Below, in pieces: positions 11,301 to 23,600 of a stretch of 64,000 bases of DNA. Source of the DNA: Leguminivora glycinivorella (taxonomy: Eukaryota > Arthropoda > Insecta > Lepidoptera > Tortricidae); contig NC_062978.1 in NCBI RefSeq assembly GCF_023078275.1, positions 23,335,883 through 23,399,882 of the forward strand. The letters are read 5' to 3'. The notes beneath the pieces are model-generated. The model did no database searches, was not told the origin of the DNA, and saw nothing but the letters and a program-made list of their open reading frames with translations. Position numbers and translations under genes: made by a program. Positions within the stretch are counted from its first letter, which is position 1, and each line of letters starts with the position of its first letter.

Positions 11301-13265
11301 TCTGTCTGTCCGTCCGTCCGTCCGTCCGTCCGCGGATAATCTCAGTAACCGTTAGCACTACAAAGCTGAAATTTGGTACCGATATGTATATCAATAACGC
11401 CAACAAAGTGCAAAAATAAAAAATGGAAAAAAATGTTTTATTAGGGTACCCCCCCTACATGTAAAGTCGGGGCTGATATTTTTTTTTCATTCCAACCCCA
11501 ACATGTGATATATTGTTGGATAGGTATTTAAAAATGAATAAGGGTTTACTAAGACCGTTTTTTGATAATATTCATATTTTCAGAAATAATCGCTCCTAAA
11601 GGACGCGTCCCCCCCTCTAACTTTTGAACCATATGTTTAAAAATATGAAAAAAATCACAAAAGTAGAACTTTATAAAGACTTTCTAGGAAAATTATTTTG
11701 AACTTGATAGGTTCAGTAGTTTTTGAGACAAATACGGATAACTACGGAACCCTACACTGAGCGTGGCCCGACACGCTCTTGGCCGGTTTTTTATTTTATT
11801 ACATAGGGAAACAAACAGCATATAATTACACATACAGTTTAACAAATGTAGTTAACACAACGGCCAGAATTGTTTCCAGTAGGTAAAACAATATATTATG
11901 CTCTGAGAGAAACATTCAGCATGCAAAAATAGAAAATACAGTTATTCATTTTACTTACTGACAAGTTAACATAATAATTAGATTACAATACAAAAAAAAG
12001 AAAAGGGGAAGGCAGAGTGCTTCAGGCATACATTATTTGTCATTTGAGATTTGAAAATACATGTCCATGGTTTAGTTGTGTTTTTAATTTTGATTCTTTC
12101 TTTTACTTCATTCCTTTAATTGCATTTACAAATTTGCTAAGATTTAATTGGAACATATCAATATGTGAATATTTTCAAAAATATATAAATTACATAAATA
12201 TATACTCGCTAACGGATAGGCCTGTGTTAAACTCATGGTAAGGTTACATGGGAATTTATAGGTAGGTACCCTCTAGCGAGCCATTGTCACCAGTGCAGTG
12301 CTATGCTATATAAGACATGGTTGTTCTAGTGAAAGAAAATGCAACCCTTGTATGTGATGGCCTATCACAAACACTCAATATACTCTTTAAATTGGAGTAA
12401 AAGATAAAGATAGACTCCCTATGCTAAGATACACCTAAGAAGGATCAAAGTGGCTCGCTACGCTCGCGGTTCAATATTGGGATCTTTCGCTTGCTCGGGT
12501 ATCAATATTGGCACGTGCGGTTAAACAACAACTTTGCCCCCTTGTAAAACAAATAACTATTCACCTTGGGCGTTAATACATAATATGTACGCTCTGTTAA
12601 CACTTGACAAGACCTCAAGACTTACTAAAACGCTCCCACCGTAAATATGTAGGTAAGATTGTTAATTTGTGAAATAATCTACGAAATTAGTTAGACAGGT
12701 TAAAACACATTTAAGATAAACCTTATTTTTTTATTGAGTACATGTGGTTATTTTTCATGTACGTGCGAAAAGGAAATTCGAAACTCGTGTCGATTTAAAA
12801 CACTTGTGTTTTAACTTATCGCCACTCGTTTCCAAAGTCCTCTTTTCCGCACTTGTATCGTAATGTACTATTTCTACCTACTTCACGCGTATACCTACAT
12901 ATACAGGGTGTAAACCTAATACGGGCGAACCTCTTAACGGTGGTGAGTATAGGACATAAAAAATGGAATTAGGTAACTTTTACTTAAAATTGAAATATTT
13001 TTTTTATCCATACAAAATAATTCGGCCCGCAACGTAATGCAAACACACTCGCGTTAACCGCTCGTTGACAGTTGTCATTGATTGTCATCGCAACCACGTT
13101 TACAGTTCATTGCTGCTGGGAATTTTTTCAAAAATTCATTATAGGGTGAAAATTAAAAGTAACTCAAAAACACCTCTCAATTAATGATAACAATATTGAA
13201 TTATATGCCTGGTTTCATTTATCGCCCTTATTAGGTTTACGCGCTGTATAAATAAATAAATAAAA

Positions 13266-13316
<51 letters not shown>

Positions 13317-16300
13317 AATAAATAAATAAATATTATAGGACATTCTTACACCAACAACGCAACTACGATTATTTTTTTTACTACATCTGTTTACATCCAC
13401 TTTAACTATTACTTCTCTCACTTTAACTTTAACCTTCCAGACCTCAAGTGGTTTCAAACACGACCACCACGTAGACAAAGGAGCTAAAGGCTTCAAAACC
13501 GATGAACTCCATAAGAAAGAATATGAAGAGGCTGAAGGAAAACAGAAGAAACACCACGATAAAGCTGATCATAAGGGAAGCCATGAAGAGCAAGCCCATG
13601 GACATAAGGGCGCGAAGTTTGATGAGAAGAAAGGACACAAGAAGGGACATAAGACGAAAGGTAAGCAAACTTATTATGATGGTAGAAGTTGAATGGACGC
13701 TGGATAAAGTAGGGAAGTTAGGGGAATAAATACTTAGATAAAGCTGACCGTAAGGAAAGCCACGAAGAGCAAGCCCCATGGACATAAGGGGTCGAAGTTC
13801 GACGAGAAGAAAGGACACAAGAAGGGACATATAAGACGAAAGGTAAGCAAACTTATTATGATGGTAGAAGTCAAGGCCATGGACATAAGGGCTCGAAGTT
13901 TGACGAGAAGAAAGGACACAAGAAGGGACATAAGACGAAAGGTAAGCAAACTTATTACGATGGTAGAAGTCGAATAATATCAACAACAAGCCCACCATAA
14001 AGAAGACACTACAGCTAAGCGTGTAATTGATGACAGTGTACTACTTCTGTTAGGGTGTCATGTAACTGACTGCCTATAATTATTAACATCTTTTGTAATG
14101 AACATGGTGTGTAATGAAATTGTGAGGAAACCGGGCTAATCAAAATAAGGCCTAGTTACCCTTCGGGTTGGAAGGTCAGATCGCAGTCTTTTTAAAATTA
14201 GTGCCTACGCCAAATTTTAATAAATGAATGAATTAATGTGAGAGGACCTTTATCATAGCATTAAAGTTAGTGTCAAGTGTCTGACGGCAAATATCAAATC
14301 AAATAACATAAGGAAGTGGTAAGGTATGCCACACACGTGTTCAGTAATAAAATTATTTTTTTAATAATTCGATAACCGTAAGAGTTAGGACGATAGTTTC
14401 TTAGAGAAATTAATTGTATTTGACCTAAAGAACCTTCCCTTAAAGTTAACGGAATTCAATAAAAACAGGGTGTATTAATGTATTTACGTAAAATTAAAAT
14501 TATTTCGCGACCTACATAAACATTTGAAGCTATTCATCCTCTTGCAACTCGATCAAGGCCAACTGTTGTCCACAAAAACTGCCACAGACTTACAATAAAA
14601 AGAAAACTCACAAAAAAATGTAACCAGAGGTTACTAACCGATGTTCATTGAACTGACCACTCTTTATTTCAGTACTGTTCACTCGGACAAAGTGAATTTG
14701 TATTTGTACTGTTTGTTTTTATACAGACTTAAACGGCATTGCACTTTCATTGTAAATGAATTCTTATCAGATGAGATATCACTATAAAGTCTATAAACAA
14801 GATTCCGTCCTCCCCTCATAATAAATTAATATCAGTGAAAAGGATACATTAAATCTTAATAGTAATGTAATCAAGCCTTGTCTAAGAATATCCACAACGA
14901 TAACGATTGTCTTGCACCGATAAAATATGCCTGTGTTTAAATACAAATAAAGTTGCATTAAAAATCATCATCCTCCTCCTTGCGTTACCCCGGCATTTGC
15001 CACGGCTCGTGGGAGCCTGGGGTCCGCTTTGACAACTAATCCCAAGATTTGGCGTAGGCACTATTTTTTATGAAAGCGAATGCCATCTGACCTTCCAACC
15101 CGAAGGGTAAACTAGACCTTATTGGAATTAGTCCGGTTTCCTCACGATGTTTTCCTTCACCGAAAAGTGACTGGCAAATATCAAATGACATTTCGCACAT
15201 AAATTCCGAAAAACTCATATTGGTGCGAGCCGGGGTTCGAACTCGCGACCTCCGGAACGAAAGTCGCTCGTACTATTACCGCTAGGCCACCAGCACTTCC
15301 AAGTTTCATTAAAAATGTTATCTATTATTTTCTATAGCTACTATCCCGTTTACGTTTCAAGTTATTCATATTAAACCAATAAGGAAATTATTTTGAACAT
15401 TAAACCGCAAATGAACCCATAATTTCCCACAGATTGTAAACAAATCACACTTCAGATTGATTTGCGAGAGAAAGCGGCGCTTGCACAAGTATTCATTGCT
15501 CTTTGTTGTTTGACCTCAGCCTTATAAAAATAGGTATTTGGAACATTTTACGACATCAAGTGTCAGTTTTCGTGTAATACTATTTTGTTTATTGGATAGA
15601 TTGATTGTTGTCGTAATATTTGATTAAAGTTAAATCTAATTTTACTAGCAACCATGTATTAGTTCCATTTGTTACCGTATTCATTTTGTTGTTTATTTTA
15701 TTACTTACTGATGATGTAATAGACTGAATGAAAGTTAATAATCTAACCTAATTATTGCCTTTAATTTTATTTGTTAGTCAAATAGAGTAATCAAGTTATT
15801 TTTCCCCTCACTAGCTCGGAAACACGTGTTTTGTCCTTTAATACCAGCGGGTAAAAACGCATTTTATTCACAAGTGGGTAAAGTAATTTGACCTTGAATA
15901 AAGTCAAATTAACTGCTTTAAAATTGATAAAAGTAGGTGAATATAGTAATAAAGATGATTTACCACCTGTGGAACTACTGGAAGCAGTGATCAACGCATT
16001 TTTTGCGTTGTAGTTTCCTCGCTATAGTGAGGGGAAAAGTGTTGTGTTACACTCGGGTGCAAATGTATTTTTCCCCTCACTAGCTCGGAAACACGTGTTT
16101 TGTCCTTTAATACCAGCGGGTAAAAACGCATTTTATCCACTAGTGGGTAAAGTAATTTGACCTTGAATAAAGTCAAATTAACTGCTTTAAAATTGATAAA
16201 AGTAGGTGAATCTAGTAATAAAGATGATTTACCACCCGTGGAACTACTGGAAGCAGTAATAAACGCATTTTTTGCGTTGTAGTTTCCTCGCTATAGTGAG

Positions 16301-18007
16301 GGGAAAAGTTTTGTGTTACACTCGGGTGCAAATATATTTTACTTCTCGTGTGTTAAAAAACTCACAAGTTCAGGATTCTATTCTCGAACCACTCGCTTCG
16401 CTCGTGGTTCAACTATAGAATCCTTTCACTTGCTCGTTTTTCAATTCCACACTCGGCGTTAAAATACAACTTTGCCCCCTTGTATAACAAATAACTATTA
16501 CTTCTCGTGTGTTAAAAAACTCGCAAGTTCAGGATTCTATTCTCGAACCACTCGCTTCGCTCGTGGTTCAACTATAGAATCCTTTCACTTGCTCGTTTTT
16601 CAATTCCACACTCGGCGTTAAAATACAACTTTGCCCCCTTGTATAACAAATAACTATTGTCACACGAAGTAGAATTGCAAAATCTATTCTTCATGTGCAA
16701 AATAATTATTATAAGCCGGACGCAGACTGTTCCAGTCAAATTCAAACTTTGTTTCCTCATTTTGCCTGCTGGGTTTACATAATAAGTTGATTTTTGGACT
16801 TCATTAGAATATTTTATAGTTATCAATAAATTTCCCTACCTTTCTACTTGATACTAAATTTGTGTGCTTAAATTTTCCCCCTGTAATCAAATAGCTATAT
16901 TAGCTATATCCTTCTTTTATGGAATGTTAATTTCCTTCTATTTTCTTCTAGGCTATCACAACAAATACCACAAAGACGAGTTCCACAAAGAACACAAGTT
17001 CTACGACGACTACCACAAGAGCGGCGAACACCACAGATATGGCAAATTCAATGCCAAACACGCCAGCAACGAAAGTGGGAAGAAGAAAGCCCATCATGTT
17101 AACGCTGGACATGACTTCGTTGAGCGAGGCAAGAAGGGATACAGGTGAGTGAGATAGAATATAAGATAAGGAAAAGGTAAGAGCAGGTAGGACAGAAGTA
17201 AATAAGAGTGGAGTTTCGAATACAATCGATAAAGCAAATTCAATGTGAAAAACGCCAGTAACGAGAGTGGGAAGAAGAAGGCCCATCTTTTCAATGCTGG
17301 GCATGACTTTGTTGAACGAGGGAAGGTAGGAGCAATATAGCAGCTTGAAACAATCCAGAATTACTTTTTTCGGGACGAAGCAGGAAGAAATACAAATAAT
17401 CGAGACGAAACATACGATATAATACAGGTAGGATCACACAGTAGTAGGTTACTCCAGCAGTGAGAATGGAAAAAGATCATCATGTTAATATTGTTAATAA
17501 TAAAATAAAAAAGATACGACTTCGTGGAACGAGGCTGGAAGGGATGCAGATAATCGATAAAATTTGATAAGGTAAAGGTAAGCAAGATGAAAGTAAACAC
17601 TGTCAAAAAATCAGAGAGGGCCAGAGCGAAGAACTCCACCTATACGGCAAACTCAATGCAATGCCAGTAATGAAAGTGCAATGAAGAATACATATCATAA
17701 TTAACGGTATTTCCACGTCTAAAGCCGTGTCTGTCCAGTACAGACACTTGAAAATCCGCTATTTTGTATCGTGTATTGCCACAAAGTCCTACTTTATTTC
17801 CCACTAATAGTATGTAGGTAATTTCTAACCTTTATCTTTTTCTAACTTCTCTAATTTCTCCCCCACAGTAACAAGGGCCACCTGGACGCAGACCACAAAG
17901 GCTACAACGGTAAGCAAGGCCACGAAGAACACCACGAGAAGCACTCCTCACACGGCAAGAAAGGAGGCAAGGAAGGAGGTTCACACTGGAAACATGCCAA
18001 GAACTAA
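8371..18007 (+). CDS. secreted His/Lys-rich protein with six furin-type sites (4 coding exons, 546 aa)
   Basis: Exons 8371-9459, 13441-13660, 16952-17144, 17869-18007. All introns are GT-AG, phases 0, 1 and 2 close exactly, stop TAA. The start is ATG 8371 because it opens a signal peptide (MKFLWLLLVVAVAA). CAG lies just before it (8364-8366), so a non-coding first exon further upstream is possible; TATAAAAG at 8337 is the other option. Residues 16-130 are acidic and cut up by six R-x-(K/R)-R sites ending at residues 41, 51, 67, 92, 107 and 120. Residues 130-340 are Pro/Gln/Tyr-rich with a repeated PQYSQNLV. Exons 2-4 (364-546) are His, Lys and Gly rich (GFKHDHHVDKGAKGF; YHNKYHKDEFHKEHKFYDDY), typical of a family of uncharacterised insect secreted or cuticle-associated proteins. 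Likely extracellular, possibly metal-binding or matrix; function not known. Confidence 0.85.
9905..10510. repeat. MITE-like element with nested LINE/SINE-tail insert
   Basis: Outer ends carry CGCTCTCGACTCTTTCCTCC and, inverted, GGAGGAAACAGTCGAGAGCG, each followed inward by ATCTGTGTCGGA-like sequence. About 10058-10305 is a foreign insert beginning GCCTGTGTGGTGACGGGTTA and ending CTTTATGGGATACAGGCGTG, a recurrent lepidopteran LINE/SINE-tail motif. The repeat lies in intron 1 of the 546-aa gene. Confidence 0.6.
11250..11792 (+). repeat. (GTCY)n-bearing MITE-like element, copy 2
   Basis: Complete copy of the 3609-4164 element with a short microsatellite (about 11296-11332). It lies within intron 1 of the 546-aa gene. 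Confidence 0.85.
12460..12553 (-). repeat. family-4-related repeat end
   Basis: CTCGCTACGCTCGCGGTTCA through GGCACGTGCGGTTAAACAAC and CTTTGCCCCCTTGTAAAACA. The same block occurs at 20455-20575 and 39752-39851 and is related to the right part of minus-strand family-4 copies. Confidence 0.6.
12740..12872 (+). repeat. single copy of the GTGCGAAAAGGAAATTCG repeat
   Basis: Contains GTGCGAAAAGGAAATTCGAA, ACTCGTGTCGATTTAAAACA and CGCACTTGTATCGTAATGTA, the same blocks that form the triple cluster at 60248-60906. Confidence 0.65.
13248..13331 (+). repeat. (AAAT)n microsatellite
   Basis: About 20 nearly perfect AAAT units in intron 1 of the 546-aa gene, 110 bases before its second exon. Confidence 0.95.
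13737..13972 (+). repeat. two decayed tandem copies of exon 2's 3' part
   Basis: The segment at about 13558-13690 (3' part of exon 2, its GTAAGC donor and 30 bases of intron) is repeated at about 13737-13872 and again, shorter, at about 13874-13972. Copy 2 has an extra C (GCCCCATGG) and an insertion that makes ATATAAG, so its frame is broken. Copy 3 keeps an open frame and a GTAAGC donor. No acceptor is evident before either, so they are probably not spliced in. Confidence 0.8.
14128..14222 (+). repeat. partial SINE copy
   Basis: Carries only the central block AGTTACCCTTCGGGTTGGAA to GTGCCTACGCCAAAT of the SINE family described at 3240-3578. Confidence 0.75.
14966..15297 (-). mobile_element. 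tRNA-derived SINE, near full length
   Basis: Reverse copy of the 3240-3578 SINE. The (GAT)n tail end is at 14966 and the tRNA-like head at 15230-15297, with B box GGTTCGAACTC changed at one position from the canonical form. It lies in intron 2 of the 546-aa gene. Confidence 0.85.
15523..15567 (+). promoter_or_regulatory. possible TATA/initiator pair inside intron 2
   Basis: TATAAAAA at 15523-15530 is followed by arthropod initiator-like TCAGT at 15563-15567 (42 bases apart, slightly long) and another TCAAGT at 15556. A start here could drive a short form of the 546-aa gene lacking exons 1-2, but no supporting coding exon with an ATG was found. Confidence 0.25.
15799..16659 (-). repeat. partial tandem array of family-4 element
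   Basis: The segment CCCCTCACTAGCTCGGAAAC to GTTTCCTCGCTATAGTGAGG occurs at about 15804-16036 and again at 16073-16303, and the AAACTCGCAAGTTCAGGATT end block occurs at 16330-16497 and 16498-16659. So one element carries duplicated left and right blocks. In intron 2 of the 546-aa gene. Confidence 0.75.
17225..17690 (+). repeat. decayed tandem copies of exon 3's 3' part
   Basis: The part of exon 3 encoding KFNAKHASNESGKKKAHHVN is followed by three progressively worse copies: about 17228-17326 (open, AACGCCAGTAACGAGAGTGG, ending GGGAAGGTAGGA), about 17435-17550 (with an AT-rich insertion after CATGTTAA) and about 17640-17690. They lie in the intron after exon 3 and are not in the spliced model. 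Confidence 0.7.
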
Positions 18008-18024
18008 AACTCACCATGGTACAG

Positions 18025-18245
18025 AAAGTCTCCTAAAAGTTGCAGAAAAGTTTAGTAAAAGGTTCATGATAGAAAAGTATCCGTGTAGAAAATTTCTCAA
18101 TTTAGGAAACTTTTTGTCAAACAGTAAAAAAAGCTACTATGATGCGGAGTCTCCTAAAAATTGCAGAAAATTTTAGTGAATGGCTTTTGATCACGATACA
18201 AAAGTTTTCATGAAGAAAATTTGGCAATTTAGGAAAATTCGTCGC
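18025..18245 (+). repeat. direct repeat just after the 546-aa gene
   Basis: The block GTCTCCTAAAAGTTGCAGAA ... AATTTAGGAAA occurs twice, about 120 bases apart (18028 and 18149). It would lie in the 3' untranslated region. Confidence 0.6.
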
Positions 18246-18471
18246 GTCGAATACAATGCCATGATTTAGGACTATTTTTAAGATAAAAAATCTCCGTGAT
18301 GCGTGATAAAATAAGGCTTCAGTTACCTGTGTGAAATTATATGCAACCAGGTATGTCACCACTTGTTTTGACAGACGACATATAATTTCTTATATTAAAG
18401 CCAGTTCCATGAATACTAAACTTATTATGGCCTTAATTTAAGGATCGGTATGATTCCTATAAGGGTTACAT

Positions 18472-18935
18472 GTTACAGGTCGATTCACGAAAGCGGGCAC
18501 GAATGAAATGAACGAAACTTTGATTGTGTGAGTGACACCTGTATTGGTATACAGTCGTAACTGTCAAGAGCCACCATTTTATTGGTTAATCTGTCACACA
18601 CATGCATATTTTCATTCAAACATTCGTTCCATTCGTGCCAGCTCTTGTGAATTGAGCTATAGGTTGTGACACCAATTGCCAGTTTTTTTTATCCGTTTTA
18701 AGAGTATGTACTTATGTAGCAATATTTCATCTTGTTTGGTGTAAGTATAGCTCAATTCACAAGAGCTGGCACGAATGGAACGAATGTTTGAATGAAAATA
18801 TGCATGTGTGTGACAGATTAACCAATAAAATGGTGGCTCTTGACAGTTACGACTGTATACCAATACAGGTGTCACTCACACAATCAAAGTTTCGTTCATT
18901 TCATTCGTGCCAGCTTTCGTGAATCGACCTGTAAC
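18472..18935. repeat. long near-perfect inverted repeat (190-bp arms)
   Basis: Left arm 18472-18661 and right arm 18746-18935 are reverse complements over 190 bases with a single difference (GCGGGCAC against GCTGGCAC), separated by an 84-base spacer. Each arm has short, weaker inverted ends of its own (TCGATTCACGAAAGC against AATTCACAAGAGCT), as if two MITE copies lie head to head. It lies 465 bases past the stop of the 546-aa gene. Confidence 0.95.
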
Positions 18936-20150
18936 TATTCTTTCTTCCAAACCTTCTGAGATTTATTTATAGTAGTTAAGCCGCAATACTTTGCACAAAC
19001 AAGCTACTTTAAATTAACAATAGTCGTAAAAAGTGTAACAAGAACCGATCAAGAGTAAAATAAACAGACATCGAAACCCACTTAAAGTTAATAGAAAAAG
19101 TGTATCAAATAGTTTAAACGGTTGTGTCAAATGACGCAACCGAAAACCGAAACGAAGTATTGTCACAACCTAATTTAAAAAATTACCTTGACCGGCCGTA
19201 ATGTTCACTTTTCACTTGTTGAAGGAAATCTTAGTACGCATACATTAAAGTTGATATTGGTGTGAAGAAACTGTTTTAGGATACGGTGAAAACGCAGAAA
19301 ATCTGTATTACCGGAGCCAAATTTAGTTCCGTGAGTTTATTTATTGCATTTTTTTTAACTGGAAGTGAATTGGCCAGAAATGTTGTGTTTTAGATGCTGA
19401 TCATGTTTATTTGGTAATTCTAACTTTCTTCTATGATTGTGTCTAACTTTATTTTCATTTCTAGACTCTTCTAGTATAAATTATTTCTATACACGAATAG
19501 ATTCTACGCAAAATTTAATGATCTAAACTTCCAGTGTTGTGCTATTTCCTCTCTATGTTCATTCTTATTTAATTATTTATGATGTTTACTTCTTTATATT
19601 TGATCTAAACCTTTATATATTATTGTCGGCATCATAATTCATATCTATCTAATCCATAATTATGTTGTAAATAATTTTTAATGTACATATTGTTATTTTT
19701 TTTAAATTATGTATGTAAAGTTAAAGCGAATTATTTATATAAACAAACAGTTCTTATACCTGTATGTTGACTTGTTTAAAGAAACCTGAATATATGAAAG
19801 ACTGTAGGTTATTAAATTTGAGATAAGCAAGTATGATGTAGTATTTAACGTTTTTATATCTTCTCTCATTATTATTTTACTCAGTGAAAATAAATGAATA
19901 AGTTTTTGTTACATGTTTTTATTTACTCATCATACTTCAAAACAATGCAAACAAAAAACAAGTTAAGCAGCTACCCCTTGGATTTATTGTTATTTTTACA
20001 GAAAAAGTGACACTTTACATTCTTAGGAAAACTACATCGAAAACATCTGATCATTGAAAATAATCTGGTCATCGAATGATGTTATAGGTAAGTTTGTCAG
20101 AATTGCAGCATTATGAGTTTTATTAGACTATAAAACAAAAGTTACGCTTT
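18936..20150. other. AT-rich intergenic stretch with possible polyadenylation signals
   Basis: No coding sequence seen. AATAAA occurs at about 19058, which could end a long 3' untranslated region of the 546-aa gene; other AATAAA-like sites occur near 19890. Confidence 0.4.
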
Positions 20151-20159
20151 CACCAGTTT

Positions 20160-20575
20160 TAGTTTTCACCACACCAACTGGTAAAGGCTTACTTTGCTAT
20201 TCGAAAACAGATAGCAAAATTGCATTTTATACACAAGAGTGCAAAGTAATTTCATACAAATTTTAACTTGTTTACCTATAAATTATGATTTTGAATCATA
20301 AATATTGAATAGATTGATGGATTTGATTTAGTTTGATGTTTTATAGTCAGTATTTTGTTCGTGTTGGTGTGGTGAAAAATTTTGTGTTTCACTCGGTGGC
20401 AGTTTGTTTGACCTTATTACCTTGAAACCCTAGCAACGCTCAAGGTTCCACTTTTTGAACCACTCGCTACGCTCGCGGTTCAATATCGGAATCTTTCGCT
20501 TGCTTGGGTATCAATATTGGCACGTGCGGTTAAACAACTACTTTGCCCCCTTGTAAAACAAATAACTATTCTATG
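20160..20575. repeat. MITE-like element related to family 4
   Basis: Begins TTTTCACCACACCAACTGGT and includes TGTTGGTGTGGTGAAAAATT, an inverted pair, then CCACTCGCTACGCTCGCGGT and GGCACGTGCGGTTAAACAAC at the right, matching 12460-12553 and 39752-39851. Confidence 0.6.
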
Positions 20576-20641
20576 AAAATAATTTAATTAAGAAATATAC
20601 TTGGACCTAGAAATAAACCTGCCCATATATTTTGACCGCAC

Positions 20642-23600
20642 CTAGTACACTTCTGGCAAACACGGCATAGCGGCAGCCTCTCTCTGATCAAACTTCTTAA
20701 TGTAGATGCTGCACTCTGTATGAGGAGTCCGAGGGTAGAATATACTCTGGCCGAAGCAGTCCACGAATTCTGAGAAGTTCATTGACCATTCCTTCTTCAT
20801 TCCGCATCGTTCGCATATTTTTGGACTGGAAAGAAAATACACATAATAGAATAGAAGGCGGAACTAAACCAGGTCAGTACCTGGGGATAGTCAGAGGGTA
20901 CCGCAAGCCTTCAGTAAGAAAAATGTATAATATACTTGGACGGAATTGATGAAATGTTGGAATTAGACCTGAGTCCCATCCGTTACCCTTGTGGCCGCCG
21001 AATGGCTTAGGCACCTGCCGCGATAGCAGTGGACGATGGTTCGATTCCAGGCGTGGGAAATTGGAGACCTTGGTGACTTTTTAGTATATTATACGTTCAG
21101 TTTAGAAAACATTCAACGCCACTATTAACATAGAACATACAACAGAAAACATACAAACATAAAAAAAACATACAGACGAATTGAAAACCACCCTCCTTGA
21201 GAGATTTGAGGCGGCGGTTAAAAAAGACTGCCGTCTGCAAAACCCAGTGAAGTCTAGCACTTCCCTGAACTTATGATACAACACTTAAGCTGGTCCAATA
21301 AAAAGGTTTAACTTACACATAAGCATTCGTCGAGATGAGCTGTATGAGAGGATGACGCAACAGTAAGGCCTCTTTCAGGGCGTATTTCAGCAACAACGTT
21401 CCTACGCCGCGGCTTGTCACCTCTGAAGCCGTTGTTAACACTTGGATCTGGAATGAATGCCAAGATATAATCACCAAATACATGGACTCGTATTAATCTT
21501 CTTCTTCTTTAAATCCTGTTACCCTCTGCTGTTGTAGGGCTCGAATCATATTTCTCCATTGACTCCTGTCTTGGGTACAACAGGTGCTGTAGCCAAATGG
21601 CAATTCTGCGACGCGAAACGAAAACGAAACGCCGCGAAAGGTGGTCTGGCTCTGTCGCGCCAATACGCAAGAGCGATAGAGATAGATATCTACGACCGTT
21701 TCGTTTCGTGAGCGTTTCGTGACCGTTTGTGCCATTCGGCTACGTACCCAGAAGTAAGTCTTTCAAAATCCGTGTAGACAAAGTAGTCAAGTACATTTTC
21801 AGGTTCAAATCAGTAACCGAAATGATATAAAACCTACCTGATTAAAGTTTCATCTCATTAAACCTCACCTCATAAATATATTCCACGTTATACTTCTTCC
21901 ATAAGTTGGGGCTGGTGTAACAATTTGCGTAGAAATACATGCGGCTCCTCTCCGGCACCGAGCATGTAGCGTCAGCCCACTCCTGAGAAACAATGTTCAT
22001 GACTCATGAGGTAAGTAATCACATTAGACACTGTAAATTTTTCGTATGTGCGGTGAAGAGGAAGAGACCGTTAGATATCTAATGTGTGAATGTCACGCCC
22101 TCGCCAGTCAAAAAATTAAGAACTTTATTGGAGAAGGATACCTGGAACCAAAGGACTTCAGCCACCCATGAATCTCGTCATCATACACATGGAGATGGTC
22201 GGGAAGCTCCTGAATAGAATGGCTCGAGAAAGAAGAATCTCAGGATCGAAGGGGCCCCCGCAGATTTAAGATAAGTCATCATACATCTTTAGGTTCAGAT
22301 GACTTAAGCAGCATCTGTGTTCGAGCGACAGTGCCGCTCGGCTATAAATGTAACCCAATTTGTGATCGGCATGATCTACATTCTTAAAATTCAAATTTGA
22401 GTCTACATGAAGGCGATCCTTGTCGTGCCCGTTTTCGGATCAAGTATTGAAATCAGGACATAATATATCATGGGTTTCACGACCTCTTAAAATAATGTGA
22501 AAAACAGCTAGGAGGCATGTACTACCAATATTATTGTCTGCGTCTGCTATCCCATAGGTCTGTCCGCGCGCATTAAATACATTCTGAACGCCATTCATGA
22601 CCATCTAAAAGCATCAGACTTGGCCTTGGACTATTATCAACATTGTCAACCTTCATGCATTTCGACAAGATTCAGTAGCATCCAAAAGCTTAACTTAAGG
22701 ATCTGGAGCTAAATTTGCCCGATCCTCTCCCATTCTTGACTGATTACCAAACCAGCAAAGTTTGGGATTTATAAGTAGTTTCACCGGTGATATTTGCTTA
22801 GCCCACCAAGGTCATACGTACAACAAAGACTATCCTTTCAATATTAGATGCTTGCTTGAAATATTAATGAATGCTAATGAAATACCTCAAGTTCTTTCGG
22901 CTCCCAGGGAAAGATCTTATTGGCAACGAGAAGGCCCACCATCTTGCATTCTCCGGTTCGTTCCATTGGTTCCATGGCTAAAAAACGGTCACCTGGAAAC
23001 AGACGAAAGAAGCAAAAAACCACATTTTAAGAAAAATATGGAGAACAGCATAGCAGATCTTCTAAAAGGGAGGAAAGTGAAATAAAAATAGGTAATGGAA
23101 TGTTTATGTGGTATTCAATAGCTACATTTGTTAAATCTTCACTTATTGAGTCGTATATGTTGCAACCAAGTATACGGCCTATTTAGTGAGTCACCAGACC
23201 CTATAGAGTCATCTTAGTCTAGAATTTGCACGGTATAGAATAGATATCGCTTTTTTTGCTCTGAAAAGTTTCAGTCAAAATGTTCAGATGGGTGAATCCA
23301 CGTACAAATAACGTGAGTCACAACTTCATTGAGTGTTTATTTGAATTACAGCTGCAAATGAAAGGATCCATGCATATATCGGGAAAGTAACACTTATTTA
23401 GAGATAGATTGCCATAAAATCTTGAATCATGTTAGTCTTGCCGCGGATCATGTTAGTCTTGACCCAGATGGATTTTGATGATAATGATTATTATTTGGTA
23501 GTATCTTTTGACAAAGAACAACAAGACAAGGAGATATCCAGGAGAATCCAGCTAGGCTGGGCTGCATTCAACAAACTAGCGGATATCCTTAAGTCAAATA

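Noticed and set aside
13444..13998. 184-residue minus-strand hydrophobic frame
   Set aside because: Antisense of the His/Lys-rich exon 2 and its copies.
20994..21055. tRNA gene suggested by GGTTCGATTCC
   Set aside because: Has an A-box-like TGGCTTAGG and a B box but no cloverleaf; a related piece at 36293-36350 shows it is a tRNA-derived repeat.
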